DNA from: Kiritimatiellales bacterium
Lineage (GTDB): Bacteria; Verrucomicrobiota; Kiritimatiellia; Kiritimatiellales; Pontiellaceae
Assembly (NCBI GenBank): GCA_003246265.1
Contig: QKAU01000008.1
Span: forward strand, 44,408-108,407
DNA length: 64,000 nt
Direction: 5' to 3'
This document shows positions 51,736 through 61,238 of this stretch, piece by piece (the first letter of the stretch is position 1; every line of letters begins with the position of its first letter). The notes beneath the pieces were generated by a model. It did no database searches, was not told the origin of the DNA, and saw nothing but the letters and a program-made list of their open reading frames with translations. Position numbers and translations under genes: made by a program.

Positions 51736-52791
51736 TTAGTCGTTCAAGTCCTTCAGGAACTTCGCCCTGGTTGCCTCGTCCAGATACAACAGGACGCGCG
51801 CATTGGGTTCGCACACCATGGCCCGCGTCGCCTGCCAGAATAGGATCCGGTCGCCCGTCATTACGTTCAATCCCTGCTTGACCATCGGCTCCTCTTCCAG
51901 CGTGAATTTTCCTTCATCCACATGGTAGGTGGCACGCCCGGCCAGCGCCTTCCTGTCGTCTGATTGGATTATTACCTCTTCACGCGCTTCGATCCAATCC
52001 AATTCGCCGTCCTCTTTGAGATGGATGACCACCTCCCCGCAATCCATCGCCGCGCGCGGATCGCGGACCCGCACGTTTCCGACCAGCCGCGCCAGCCGCG
52101 CGCCCTCGTCGTACTCCACCCGTCCGGCGCGGATTTCCGTGTCGATCTTCGTCCCCTGCACCCCTTCGCCGGCAAGGCCGGGCGCGCTGGTCACCACGAG
52201 CAAGGCATTCGGCTCGCAAACCATCTTTCGGGTTCCCCGCGTCCAGAAGCGTATGCGCTCGCCCGAAAGCCGGTTTTCCCCCTCCTCCACCCGCGCACGG
52301 CCCCGCAGCTCGACCATGCTTTCGGCATAGTCGTAGAAGGCGGCCTCGGCCACCGCGGCGCGGTTCGTCGCCGCAAAAGCCACTCCGCCCGAGGCTTCCA
52401 CGGATTCCACCTCGTTGGACGCCGAAAAGCGCCCGGAGAGGCGTTCCGCCTCAAGCCGGCCCTGGTCGTCGACCACCACGACGTCGTGCTCCAGCTGCAC
52501 CTGGCGCTGGTCGTAGTCGAACAGCAGCCGTTCGCCGGTCAACAGGGTCTCGCCGGGCCGGCGCTCGCGCGCCTTCATCGCCTCCAGCTGGCGGGCAAAG
52601 GGCGCAAAGGTATCGTCCTGGAGCCGTTCGCCCTTCCCGTCCGCCGCCGCGGCCGAAACAACCGGAGTCCCGCCGGGAACGGTATCGGCGGGCAACTGCC
52701 CGGCATCGTCCGGAGCGCTCCGTTCCCGTTTCGAGCAGGCGGACAGCAGGACGCATCCGCACAGCAGCATCCTGCCCAGGCGACGCGTCAT
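51736..52791 (-). CDS. lptA: LptA/OstA-domain LPS transport lipoprotein
   Basis: 351 residues, longer than usual LptA. The N-terminus is a lipoprotein signal (LLCGCVLLSACSKRE). It carries two OstA-like segments, each with the beta-jellyroll pattern of LptA (LLTGERLLFDYDQRQVQLEHDVVVVDDQGRLEAERLSG and ...ENRLSGERIRFWTRG, then again VMTGDRILFWQATRAMVCEPNA). It would form the periplasmic bridge for LPS. A lipid anchor on LptA is not the E. coli arrangement. It overlaps lptC by 4 bases and lptB follows directly. Confidence 0.82.
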   Translation of the reverse strand: MTRRLGRMLLCGCVLLSACSKRERSAPDDAGQLPADTVPGGTPVVSAAAADGKGERLQDDTFAPFARQLEAMKARERRPGETLLTGERLLFDYDQRQVQLEHDVVVVDDQGRLEAERLSGRFSASNEVESVEASGGVAFAATNRAAVAEAAFYDYAESMVELRGRARVEEGENRLSGERIRFWTRGTRKMVCEPNALLVVTSAPGLAGEGVQGTKIDTEIRAGRVEYDEGARLARLVGNVRVRDPRAAMDCGEVVIHLKEDGELDWIEAREEVIIQSDDRKALAGRATYHVDEGKFTLEEEPMVKQGLNVMTGDRILFWQATRAMVCEPNARVLLYLDEATRAKFLKDLND

Positions 52792-53276
52792 GGAACGACC
52801 TCCCCAAGCCGTCGGGCCGAGGCCTTGACCAGCACCTTGGAGTCGTGGAGGATCTCCAGCCGGTTATGGGCGGAGGAGAAGCGGAATCCGCGCCCGGCGA
52901 TGGTCATCTGGTCCAGATCGATCAGCACATCCCCTTCGGATTCGACGCGAAGGACTTTGCGCCCTCCCTCCTCGACCACCTCGGTGGTGCATCGCGGGGC
53001 GTAGAGGGTCATGAATACGGCGCCGTCGCGGTAGGCGTCGATCCGCAGCTCCTCCACCTCCGCCCTGCCCCCCTCGACCACGCGGACATGGCCGCCGTGG
53101 AGCTGGGCCTGGAGGTTCCCCTGCTCGTCGTAGTACGGAGCCCGGACCCCCGAAATCTCCATTCCGGCCGCCATGTACTCGTCGAGCTTGCCGGAGGAGG
53201 GGCGCGCGGCATCCTGCGCCCCCGCAACACCCCATGCCGCAAGCAGGGCCACGACTGGAAACACCGCACGATTCAT
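52788..53276 (-). CDS. lptC: LptC-like LPS export protein
   Basis: 162 residues from the ATG at 53276 (AAGGG ahead); the ORF-track start is too far upstream. The N-terminus is a signal or anchor (AVFPVVALLAAWGVAGA). The body has LptC/OstA-like strands (VRAPYYDEQGNLQAQLHGGHVRVVEGGRAEVEELRIDAY, then DVLIDLDQMTIAGRGFRFSSAHNRLEI). Position ahead of lptA and lptB supports LptC. Sequence similarity within this family is always low, so the call rests largely on context. Confidence 0.72.
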   Translation of the reverse strand: MNRAVFPVVALLAAWGVAGAQDAARPSSGKLDEYMAAGMEISGVRAPYYDEQGNLQAQLHGGHVRVVEGGRAEVEELRIDAYRDGAVFMTLYAPRCTTEVVEEGGRKVLRVESEGDVLIDLDQMTIAGRGFRFSSAHNRLEILHDSKVLVKASARRLGEVVP

Positions 53277-53300
53277 GGATGCCCTTCTACCAGATGGAAG

Positions 53301-53344
53301 CAAGGACCGCAAAGCAAACCCCGGAGGGTTCTTTGCGGTCCTTG
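53301..53344 (-). other. Long stem-loop between gpmI and lptC
   Basis: caaggaccgcaaag (53301-53314) pairs perfectly with ctttgcggtccttg (53331-53344), and aaccc/gggtt pair inside. It lies between the gpmI stop and the lptC start on the minus strand. No T run follows, so it may act as a weak terminator, an RNA-stability or processing element between the two genes. Role unproven. Confidence 0.5.
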
Positions 53345-53367
53345 CGGACGGGCCGTTTTCCGGCGGT

Positions 53368-55020
53368 TCAACCCACTTCGACCAGGCTCGGCGTGTACTC
53401 TTCCGGCGGCACGAAACCGAGCAGCGTGAGGCAGGTTGCCGCAAGGTTCGCAATGCCGGGGCCTTCGAGCTCCGCCTTGCGGGCCGTGGAAGTGCCGGAG
53501 GGATCGTAGACGATGGCTGGAACCGGATTGAGCGAGTGGGAGGTCTTCGGCAGGCACTTGCCTTCATCGTCGAGCTTCAGCGCCCCGGTCTTCTTGTCGA
53601 GTTCGCACATGTCGTCGGAGTTGCCGTGGTCGGCCGAGCAGACCATGATGCCCTTCGCCTGCTCCAGCGCCTTCATGATCCGGCCGACCCCTTCGTCGAC
53701 CGCCTCGACCGCCAGCTTGACGGCATCCACCACCCCGGTATGGCCGACCATGTCGCCATTGGGATAGTTGAGGCGGATGAAGCGGTACTGGCCGCTTGCG
53801 ATGGCCTGGACCACCTCGTCGGTGATCTCGTCGGCCTTCATCCGCGGGGCGTTCTCGAACGGGCAGTTGTCCGACTTGATCTCCCGCCAGGTTTCGGTCG
53901 CGAACTTGCCGGAGTTGTTGCCGTTGAAGAAGTAGGTGACGTGGCCGTACTTCTGCGTTTCGGAAATGGCGAACTGGCTGACGCCGGCGTTGGAAAGGTA
54001 CTGGCTCATGGTCCGGTCGATGGCCGGCGGGGATACCAGGTACTTTTCCGGCACGCCAAGATCGCCGTCGTACTGCATCATCCCGGCATACTCCACCTTC
54101 GGCTTCGGCCCGCGGTCGAATTCGGCCAGCTCCTCGGCCTCGAACGCCTTGGTGATCTCCAGCGACCGGTCGCCGCGGAAGTTGAAGAAGATCACGCTGT
54201 CGCCGTCCACGACCGGACCCACGGGCGCCCCGTCGCGCTCGATCACGAAGGCGGGCAGATCCTGGTCCAGGATGCCGGGCTTCTCCCTGCGGAAGGTCTC
54301 TACCGCCTCCCGCATGGAGGCGAAACGGCGCGCGTCGCCGCGGACATGGGCCTTCCAGCCGCGCTCCACCATGCTCCAGTCGGCGTTGTAGCGGTCCATC
54401 GTAATGTTCATGCGTCCGCCGCCGGAGGCGATGCGGTAGTCGACGGCACCGCCGGCATTGATCGCCGCCAGGAACGTTTCGAAGCGTTCCACATAGAGCA
54501 GCGCGGAGGTGGGCGGCACGTCGCGGCCATCGATCAGCGCATGGACGCGGGCCTTCTTTACGCCCTCTTCCTTGGCGCGGCGCAGCATCGCCTCGAGGTG
54601 GTTGAGGTGGGAGTGGACATTCCCGTCCGAAAACAGGCCGATGAAGTGGAGCGTCGACCCCTGCTCCTTCACGTTGGCTACCAGCTCCTTCCAGACGTTG
54701 TCGGCAAACATCGATCCCGAAGCGATGGCCTGGCTGACCAGCGCCGCGCCCTGGGAGAATACGCGCCCGCAGCCGATCGCATTGTGGCCGACTTCCGAAT
54801 TGCCCATGTCGGAATCGTCGGGCAGTCCGACCGCCTTGCCGTGCGCCTTGAGCTCGGTGTAGACCGCCGCGTTGTCGCGCAGCCAGTCGAGGTTCGGGGT
54901 ATGGGCGATCTTCACATAGTCGCTCTGCGGGTTTTGGCCGATGCCCACGCCATCCATGATGACCAGCACGACCGGCCCCTCGGGTCCGCCAAAAGCCTCG
55001 TTCTTCCTAAGTTGTTCCAT
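53368..55020 (-). CDS. gpmI: 2,3-bisphosphoglycerate-independent phosphoglycerate mutase
   Basis: 550 residues from the ATG at 55020, with a perfect AGGAGG site; the ORF-track start 137 codons earlier is a shadow. The enzyme interconverts 3- and 2-phosphoglycerate in glycolysis using two metal ions. VLVIMDGVGIG and the phosphoserine site DDSDMGNSEVGHNAIG mark the N-terminal part. HALIDGRDVPPTSA, FFNFRGDRSLEITKAF, and SADHGNSDDM with TSHSLNPVP are the later metal and substrate sites. It lies upstream of lptC on the same strand. Confidence 0.95.
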   Translation of the reverse strand: MEQLRKNEAFGGPEGPVVLVIMDGVGIGQNPQSDYVKIAHTPNLDWLRDNAAVYTELKAHGKAVGLPDDSDMGNSEVGHNAIGCGRVFSQGAALVSQAIASGSMFADNVWKELVANVKEQGSTLHFIGLFSDGNVHSHLNHLEAMLRRAKEEGVKKARVHALIDGRDVPPTSALLYVERFETFLAAINAGGAVDYRIASGGGRMNITMDRYNADWSMVERGWKAHVRGDARRFASMREAVETFRREKPGILDQDLPAFVIERDGAPVGPVVDGDSVIFFNFRGDRSLEITKAFEAEELAEFDRGPKPKVEYAGMMQYDGDLGVPEKYLVSPPAIDRTMSQYLSNAGVSQFAISETQKYGHVTYFFNGNNSGKFATETWREIKSDNCPFENAPRMKADEITDEVVQAIASGQYRFIRLNYPNGDMVGHTGVVDAVKLAVEAVDEGVGRIMKALEQAKGIMVCSADHGNSDDMCELDKKTGALKLDDEGKCLPKTSHSLNPVPAIVYDPSGTSTARKAELEGPGIANLAATCLTLLGFVPPEEYTPSLVEVG

Positions 55021-55056
55021 GATGATCCTCCTGAAGGTTGCCTTGGGTTGGAAAAC

Positions 55057-55080
55057 GCGGGGCAATATGCCTTGCCCCGC
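55057..55080 (-). other. Palindrome in the gpmI leader
   Basis: gcggggcaa (55057-55065) pairs with ttgccccgc (55072-55080) around a 6-base loop. It lies 37-60 bases ahead of gpmI in the 178-base divergent gap. It could be an operator or an RNA hairpin of the leader; no T run follows. Apart from this and the gpmI ribosome site nothing was recognised in the gap. Confidence 0.35.
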
Positions 55081-55198
55081 CGCAGGGGGCAACGAAATAA
55101 ACCCTCCACACCCGTCGGGCGCCCTTTCCGGCAGAATGCCGTTGTGCCGACCCCCGCGTTGCGCCATATTGCGCCCTGTTCCAAGCCCGGAAAACCGC

Positions 55199-56029
55199 AT
55201 GAAGAAGACCCGTTTCCAGATTGAATACGAACAGGATGGCCTGCGCCTCTTCGAGGTGCTCGCCGGGAAGCTGGACATTTCCAAGAAGCAGGCCCAGGCG
55301 CTGATCGACGCCAAGCGGGTCCTGGTCAACGGACAGCGCATCTGGATACGCACCCACGGCCTCAAGGAGGACGATGTGGTCGAAGTCCTCGCCGACCTCC
55401 AGGCGGACGCCCCCTCCGGACGCATCGCCATCCTCTGGCAGGACGCCGACTACCTTATCGTCAACAAGCCCCCCTTCATGCTCACCAACGCGTCCGACGA
55501 AAGCCTGGAGGCCCGGCTGCGCAGGCAGGAGAAGAACCGCGACATCTGCGCCGTCCACCGGCTCGACAAGGAGACCTCCGGATGCCTCCTCTTCGCCAGG
55601 AGCGCCGCGGCGAAGCAGGCCGCGATCCCCCTTTTCGAGGGGCAGGACATCATGAAGATCTACCGGGCCATCGCCCTCGGCAAATTCTCCAAGAACTGGA
55701 ACGAAATCCGGGCCGACATCGACGGCTATATGTCCACCACGCTGGTCAAGCTGCTCGACACCAACCGGCAGGCGAGCTACCTCGAACTGCGCATCGAGAC
55801 CGGCCGCACCCACCAGATCCGCCGCCACCTGGCGCAAAAGCGCCACCCGGTGCTGGGCGACAAGAAGTATGCGGGAACCGGTTCCGACGTATCGCTCGCC
55901 CAGCCGCGCCAGATGCTCCACGCCTACCGCCTCGTCTTCCCCCATCCAAAGACCCGGCAAACCATCCGAGCGACCGCCCCTCTGCCCGGCGACTTCAAGA
56001 AATGCCTCGCGCAGCTGAAGCTTCACTGA
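55199..56029 (+). CDS. RluA/RluD-family pseudouridine synthase
   Basis: 276 residues from the ATG at 55199. An S4 RNA-binding domain covers the N-terminus (RLFEVLAGKLDISKKQAQALIDAKRVLVNGQ). The catalytic motif is HRLDKETSGCLLFA with the active-site aspartate. The closing ETGRTHQIRRHLAQKRHPVLGDKKYAG is the family's second signature. It converts uridine to pseudouridine in 23S rRNA or tRNA; which site is not decided by sequence alone. It precedes thpR by 34 bases and is likely co-transcribed with it. The start has no strong ribosome site. Confidence 0.9.
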   Translation: MKKTRFQIEYEQDGLRLFEVLAGKLDISKKQAQALIDAKRVLVNGQRIWIRTHGLKEDDVVEVLADLQADAPSGRIAILWQDADYLIVNKPPFMLTNASDESLEARLRRQEKNRDICAVHRLDKETSGCLLFARSAAAKQAAIPLFEGQDIMKIYRAIALGKFSKNWNEIRADIDGYMSTTLVKLLDTNRQASYLELRIETGRTHQIRRHLAQKRHPVLGDKKYAGTGSDVSLAQPRQMLHAYRLVFPHPKTRQTIRATAPLPGDFKKCLAQLKLH

Positions 56030-56063
56030 TCCCGGATGCAGCCCGGAGAAGGAGGGCCCCGCG

Positions 56064-56636
56064 ATGGAAACCATGCGCGCGTTCATCGCCGTCGACGTCG
56101 GCGAAGAGGTCCGGGTAAAACTGGCCGAAGTGCAGCGGTACCTGGGGCGCCGCCATGCCGCGGTGCGCTGGACCCGCCCCGAAACCATCCACCTCACCCT
56201 GGCGTTCCTGGGCGACATGCCAACCGGACAGCTCCCCGCCCTGTCGACGGCGTTGGACCAGCGGATCGCGGGTCTTGCCCCGTTCGGACTCGACGTCGGG
56301 GGGCTGGGCTATTTCGGCCCCGCACGGAGTCCACGCGTCGTCTGGGCAGGCATCACCCCATCCCCGGAGCTGGAACAGCTACGGCAGCGCATCGTCGAGG
56401 CGCTGCGCCAGACGGGAACCGCGTTCGATGAAAAACCCTTCGCGCCGCACCTGACGCTGGGCCGCGTCAAATCGCCCAAGGGGATCGCCGGGCTGGTCCA
56501 GCGTCTGGAGCAGGATGCGGACAGGGAGATCGGCCATGCCCCCATCCGGGAGGCGTGCCTGTTCAGGAGCGAACTCGGTTCCGGCGGTGCCCGGCACACG
56601 CTTCTGCATGCGGCAACGCTGGGCGGCGGAAGCTAG
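56064..56636 (+). CDS. thpR: RNA 2',3'-cyclic phosphodiesterase (2H family)
   Basis: 190 residues. Both HxT motifs of the 2H phosphoesterase family are present: HLTLAFLGD and HLTLGRVK. The enzyme opens 2',3'-cyclic phosphate ends of RNA; formerly called 2'-5' RNA ligase. The start has AGGAGG eight bases ahead. It overlaps the convergent HExxH lipoprotein gene by 4 bases and follows the pseudouridine synthase, making a small RNA-related pair. Confidence 0.92.
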   Translation: METMRAFIAVDVGEEVRVKLAEVQRYLGRRHAAVRWTRPETIHLTLAFLGDMPTGQLPALSTALDQRIAGLAPFGLDVGGLGYFGPARSPRVVWAGITPSPELEQLRQRIVEALRQTGTAFDEKPFAPHLTLGRVKSPKGIAGLVQRLEQDADREIGHAPIREACLFRSELGSGGARHTLLHAATLGGGS

Positions 56637-57403
56637 GGAAGCCCTGCCGGCGTCGTGAAGTCGTACTGCGTCCCCACCTTGCGCTCCAGGCCGTCCGCAT
56701 AGCGCCCGATGATCTCCACCGCTTCGGCACGCCGGACGGGCGGCAGGGCCGCGATCCACCCATCGATGTCGATCCGTAGCCAGCCTTCGCGCCGGGCGTT
56801 GGGCGCGGTGTGCCGGACGATGTCGGGATACTCGTCCGGAAACGCGGCGCGCAGTTCCGCCATCATGCGGTACGAAAGAGCGTACGGCTCGCGGCGCGAG
56901 CGGGCGAAGTGGCGCTTCCACGCCCCCCAGTCCACGCCAAGGTGTTCGCAGGCCTGCTCGGAGAAGAGCGTGGCCAATCCCTCCATGTACCAGTCGGTGA
57001 TGCGCGGGTTGAGCAGATGCGCGCACTCGTGGGCCAGCAAGGCATGGTAGTCGGGGTGGCCGGGATCGACGCCGATGTAGACGACGAAGAGCCCGTTGGT
57101 CGCATCGGCGCACTCGGTCAGCGAGAAATCCTCGCCGATGCGGTAGCGGCGCGCGGCCAGCGTCTTCCTCGAGCGGCGCAGCAACACGGTGGCGACCGGC
57201 TCGGCAGGCTCGCCGAACTCCGCGGCAGCCATGGCGAAGGCGCGGTCGACGAAGGCGCGCGAAGCTTCATCCTCGATGGGCAGGTAGGCGTCGTGCCACG
57301 GCCCCGGCGGCTTGACGGGCGCCAGTTCCATGCAGCCCGAAAAGAGCAACGGCAGGAGCATGACCGCCCCTGCCGTCCCTATCGATGCCCAGCGCATGGC
57401 CAC
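56633..57403 (-). CDS. Lipoprotein with HExxH metallopeptidase-like motif
   Basis: 256 residues. The N-terminus is a lipoprotein signal with lipobox LFSGC (Cys24). HECAH at residues 125-129 (HALLAHECAHLLN) and a Glu 12 residues on (WYMEGLATLF) fit a gluzincin-type zinc protease. The remainder is alpha-helical, of no recognised family. No substrate can be proposed. It lies 3 bases after the amaP stop on the same strand. Confidence 0.68.
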   Translation of the reverse strand: MAMRWASIGTAGAVMLLPLLFSGCMELAPVKPPGPWHDAYLPIEDEASRAFVDRAFAMAAAEFGEPAEPVATVLLRRSRKTLAARRYRIGEDFSLTECADATNGLFVVYIGVDPGHPDYHALLAHECAHLLNPRITDWYMEGLATLFSEQACEHLGVDWGAWKRHFARSRREPYALSYRMMAELRAAFPDEYPDIVRHTAPNARREGWLRIDIDGWIAALPPVRRAEAVEIIGRYADGLERKVGTQYDFTTPAGLP

Positions 57404-57406
57404 CGG

Positions 57407-57958
57407 CTAGAGATCGTCCTCGACGGGATCCGTCTTCCGGACCGGTTCGCCGACGATCTCCTGCACCCGGATGGTAATGTTGTGGATCTCCTCGATGCCC
57501 AGCGATTCGCGGACGCTTTCGCGCACCCTGCGGCGGAGCACCTGCGAAAGCTCGGGAATTTTGTTGCCGGACTGGACCTTGACATGGATCGCGATGTCGA
57601 GCCCCTCCCTGCCCTGGTCCAGACGGCTTTCGATGCTCTTGATGGCAGCAAACTCCCTGCCGACCCGCTCGATGAAATCCTGGATGGCCCGGGTGCTGAT
57701 GCCCACGCTGCCCTCTTCGGACGGGAAGTCGATGAAGTGCTCCCGCTTCCGTCGGCAGCCGCCGACCCAGCGCAGCACCACGGAAAGGATGAGTACGGTG
57801 CCCAGCCCTGCGCAGACGAACCACAGCTTGACCGCCTCGCCGATGATCTCCCGGTTCTCCTTCATGGACGGGTGGCTGCAATAGAGCAGCCCGCCCCCCA
57901 TGAGCAGGAGCAGCAGGGTCATCACAAAATCGCCCAACCGACCCGAACGCGCCTTCAT
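57407..57958 (-). CDS. amaP: AmaP-like alkaline-shock membrane anchor
   Basis: 183 residues. Two N-terminal membrane segments (FVMTLLLLLMGGGLLYC and LWFVCAGLGTVLILSVVLRWV) are followed by an Asp23-like domain (VGISTRAIQDFIERVGREFAAIKSIE...). This is the layout of AmaP, which tethers Asp23 to the membrane in Firmicutes. It lies 4 bases after the asp23 gene. Function in diderms is unstudied as far as I know. Confidence 0.78.
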   Translation of the reverse strand: MKARSGRLGDFVMTLLLLLMGGGLLYCSHPSMKENREIIGEAVKLWFVCAGLGTVLILSVVLRWVGGCRRKREHFIDFPSEEGSVGISTRAIQDFIERVGREFAAIKSIESRLDQGREGLDIAIHVKVQSGNKIPELSQVLRRRVRESVRESLGIEEIHNITIRVQEIVGEPVRKTDPVEDDL

Positions 57959-57962
57959 GTCC

Positions 57963-58385
57963 CTAGCCCTCGGCCTTCTTTTCGGCCATGTTGCGAATGC
58001 CCTGGACGACGACGTTCACGGCATAGACGCTCTTGCCGGTCATCGCCTCCACCGCCTCCTTGACCGCCTGCTGCAGCTGCACGCAGACATCGGGGATGTG
58101 CACGCCGTATTCCAGCACCACCGAGAGGTTGATCGTGAGCAGTTCCTCGTTCTCGGTCTCGACGCGGATGCCCTTGTCCTTCGACTTCTTGCCGATGATG
58201 CCGGCCAGATCGTCCGCGAGCGAACCCTGCAGCTCGACGACGCCGGGCACCTTCTTGGCGGTTTCGTGGGCGATGACGGCGATTACGTTGTTGTAGATGC
58301 GGATCTGGCCGTACTCGGAACCGGTCGCTTCCGTTACGACGATGTCCTGCGTGTCGGCCACCGCGCTGCCTGCCTGGTCTCTCAT
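57963..58385 (-). CDS. Asp23/Gls24-family envelope stress protein
   Basis: 140 residues. The family core is YGQIRIYNNVIAVIAHETAKKVPGVVELQGSLADDLAGII, then VVLEYGVHIPDVCVQLQQAVKEAVEAMTGKSVYAVNVVVQGI. Asp23 of Staphylococcus aureus is a membrane-associated, alkali-induced protein. It lies 20 bases after accC and directly ahead of amaP, so accB-accC-asp23-amaP is probably one unit; asp23-like genes near accBC also occur in Firmicutes. Confidence 0.9.
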   Translation of the reverse strand: MRDQAGSAVADTQDIVVTEATGSEYGQIRIYNNVIAVIAHETAKKVPGVVELQGSLADDLAGIIGKKSKDKGIRVETENEELLTINLSVVLEYGVHIPDVCVQLQQAVKEAVEAMTGKSVYAVNVVVQGIRNMAEKKAEG

Positions 58386-58405
58386 TGCCTTGCTCCTTTC
58401 AATGC

Positions 58406-59767
<1,362 letters not shown>

Positions 59768-59777
59768 GGCGGCCCCC

Positions 59778-60239
59778 TTACTTGGGTTCAACGAGGAAGA
59801 GCGGCTGGCCGTATTGGACCGGGGTGGCGTCGTCGACAAGAATCTTCCTGATGGTTCCCTTGACCTCGGCCTTGATCTCGTTCATCACCTTCATCGCCTC
59901 CACGATGCAGACCACCGAGTCCTCGGTGATTTCGGAACCGATCTGCACGAAATTATCGGCATCGGGGGAGGGTTTGCGATAGAAGGTGCCGACGATCGGC
60001 GAGGGGATCTCGACCAGGCCGTTGTTGTCGTCCTCCGCGGCGGCGGGGGCGCTGGAGGCGGCGGGCGCTAGGGCGGCAGGCATCGCGGCGGGGGCGGCCG
60101 CCGGGGCGGCGTAGACGATCTGGGGTTCCCCGCTTCCGCGCTTCATGGTCAGTGCAAAATCGCTGTCCTTCAGCGCAAATTCGGTAAGGTCGTTGTCCTT
60201 CATCAGCTCGACGATGCGCTTGATGTCCTTGATTTCCAT
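59778..60239 (-). CDS. accB: Biotin carboxyl carrier protein of acetyl-CoA carboxylase
   Basis: 153 residues from the ATG at 60239 (AGGAGAGGG ahead). The C-terminal biotinyl domain has the target lysine in VEAMKVMNEIKAE, preceded by PSPIVGTFYRKPSPDADNFVQIG. The N-terminal MEIKDIKRIVELMKDNDLTEF is typical. The Ala/Pro linker is standard. It shares with the sigma gene a divergent gap of 155 bases, in which no promoter could be pinned down. Confidence 0.96.
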   Translation of the reverse strand: MEIKDIKRIVELMKDNDLTEFALKDSDFALTMKRGSGEPQIVYAAPAAAPAAMPAALAPAASSAPAAAEDDNNGLVEIPSPIVGTFYRKPSPDADNFVQIGSEITEDSVVCIVEAMKVMNEIKAEVKGTIRKILVDDATPVQYGQPLFLVEPK

Positions 60240-60394
60240 AGTCACCCTCTCCTGGTTGTGAAATGTGCTATCTCTGGGCACTAAACTAAATTTCCGCCGC
60301 CTTGCCTAGCCCGAATCACGGCCGAGTCCCAGGGTCTCCCGGCCCCGCCGAAACAGGCCGCAAAGGATTTACCTGGGCCCCGGAAGCACCTACC

Positions 60395-60970
60395 ATGCGC
60401 CCCATGAGCGACACCCCAGCCACCCTGCCGGAAACCTGGCCCGATGAACACGGGGACTATCTCTTCCAGTACGCCTATCTTCGCCTGCGGAACCAAGCCG
60501 CCGCCGAAGATGCCGTGCAGGAAACCTTCCTCGCCGGACTTCAGGCGCTGGGGCGCTACGACGGCAAGACGCCTGTCCGCTACTGGCTGCGGGGCATCCT
60601 GCGGCACAAGGTGGTAGACCATATCCGGAAGGCTTCGCGGGAGGTGGCCGTGGACGACATAGAGGGCGGGGAGATCCTTGGAAGCCTGAAGTTCAAGGCC
60701 TTCGGCATCCCGAGCCAGCACCCGGCCCCCTGGAAGTTCGATCCGAAGCACGCCTACGAACAGAAGGAGTTCTGGGAAGTCTTCTACGGCTGCATGGCAA
60801 AACTCTCCGGCCCGATGGCGATCGCCTTCACCCTGCGGGAACTCGAAGGGCTCTCCACCGGAGAAATCTGTAAGGAACTCCGGATCCGGCCGAACAACCT
60901 GTGGGTCCTGCTCCACCGCGCCCGGACGCAGCTCAAGGCCTGCCTCGAAGCCAACTGGAGCAGGACATGA
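60395..60970 (+). CDS. RNA polymerase ECF sigma factor
   Basis: 191 residues from the ATG at 60395; an ATG at 60404 is also possible, and the longer ORF-track start is unsupported. Region 2 is DYLFQYAYLRLRNQAAAEDAVQETFLAGLQAL with YWLRGILRHKVVDHIRKA. Region 4 is MAIAFTLRELEGLSTGEICKELRIRPNNLWVLLHRARTQLKACL, a clear helix-turn-helix. A zinc-finger anti-sigma candidate follows after 13 bases. It is the likely regulator of the lipid/peroxide genes downstream, and may also control its own promoter. Confidence 0.92.
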   Translation: MRPMSDTPATLPETWPDEHGDYLFQYAYLRLRNQAAAEDAVQETFLAGLQALGRYDGKTPVRYWLRGILRHKVVDHIRKASREVAVDDIEGGEILGSLKFKAFGIPSQHPAPWKFDPKHAYEQKEFWEVFYGCMAKLSGPMAIAFTLRELEGLSTGEICKELRIRPNNLWVLLHRARTQLKACLEANWSRT

Positions 60971-60983
60971 CGGAGAACGAACG

Positions 60984-61238
60984 ATGATCATGTGCAAGCA
61001 AGTGGCCAAGGCGCTCTCCAGGGAGCGGTACTACGAAATGCCCTGGCACCGGCGGATTCCGATGTTCGTCCACATCCGCCTCTGCGTCATGTGCGGCAAG
61101 TACCACCAACAAGTGGTCGATTTCCAGAAAGGTTTTCGGGGATTCCTCGAACAGGAGGGTAAAGGAGAGCTCGATGCGGGCATGCACCTTTCCCCCGAGG
61201 CGCGGAAACGCATGAAGGACCAGTTGGAAACACCATGA
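60984..61238 (+). CDS. Zinc-finger anti-sigma factor-like protein
   Basis: 84 residues. The CKQVAKALSRER start and the HIRLCVMCGKYHQQ block (HxxxCxxC) match the zf-HC2/ZAS anti-sigma fold, as in the small cytoplasmic anti-sigma factors that follow PVC ECF genes. There is no membrane segment. It overlaps the desaturase start by 4 bases (ATGA) and follows the sigma gene by 13 bases. Redox or zinc-dependent release of the sigma factor is the likely control, by analogy with ChrR/RsrA. Confidence 0.82.
   Translation: MIMCKQVAKALSRERYYEMPWHRRIPMFVHIRLCVMCGKYHQQVVDFQKGFRGFLEQEGKGELDAGMHLSPEARKRMKDQLETP

Noticed and set aside
52788-53567. 259-residue version of LptC
   Set aside because: The extra N-terminus covers the gpmI-lptC stem-loop and the gpmI end; the ATG at 53276 has a ribosome site and signal peptide.
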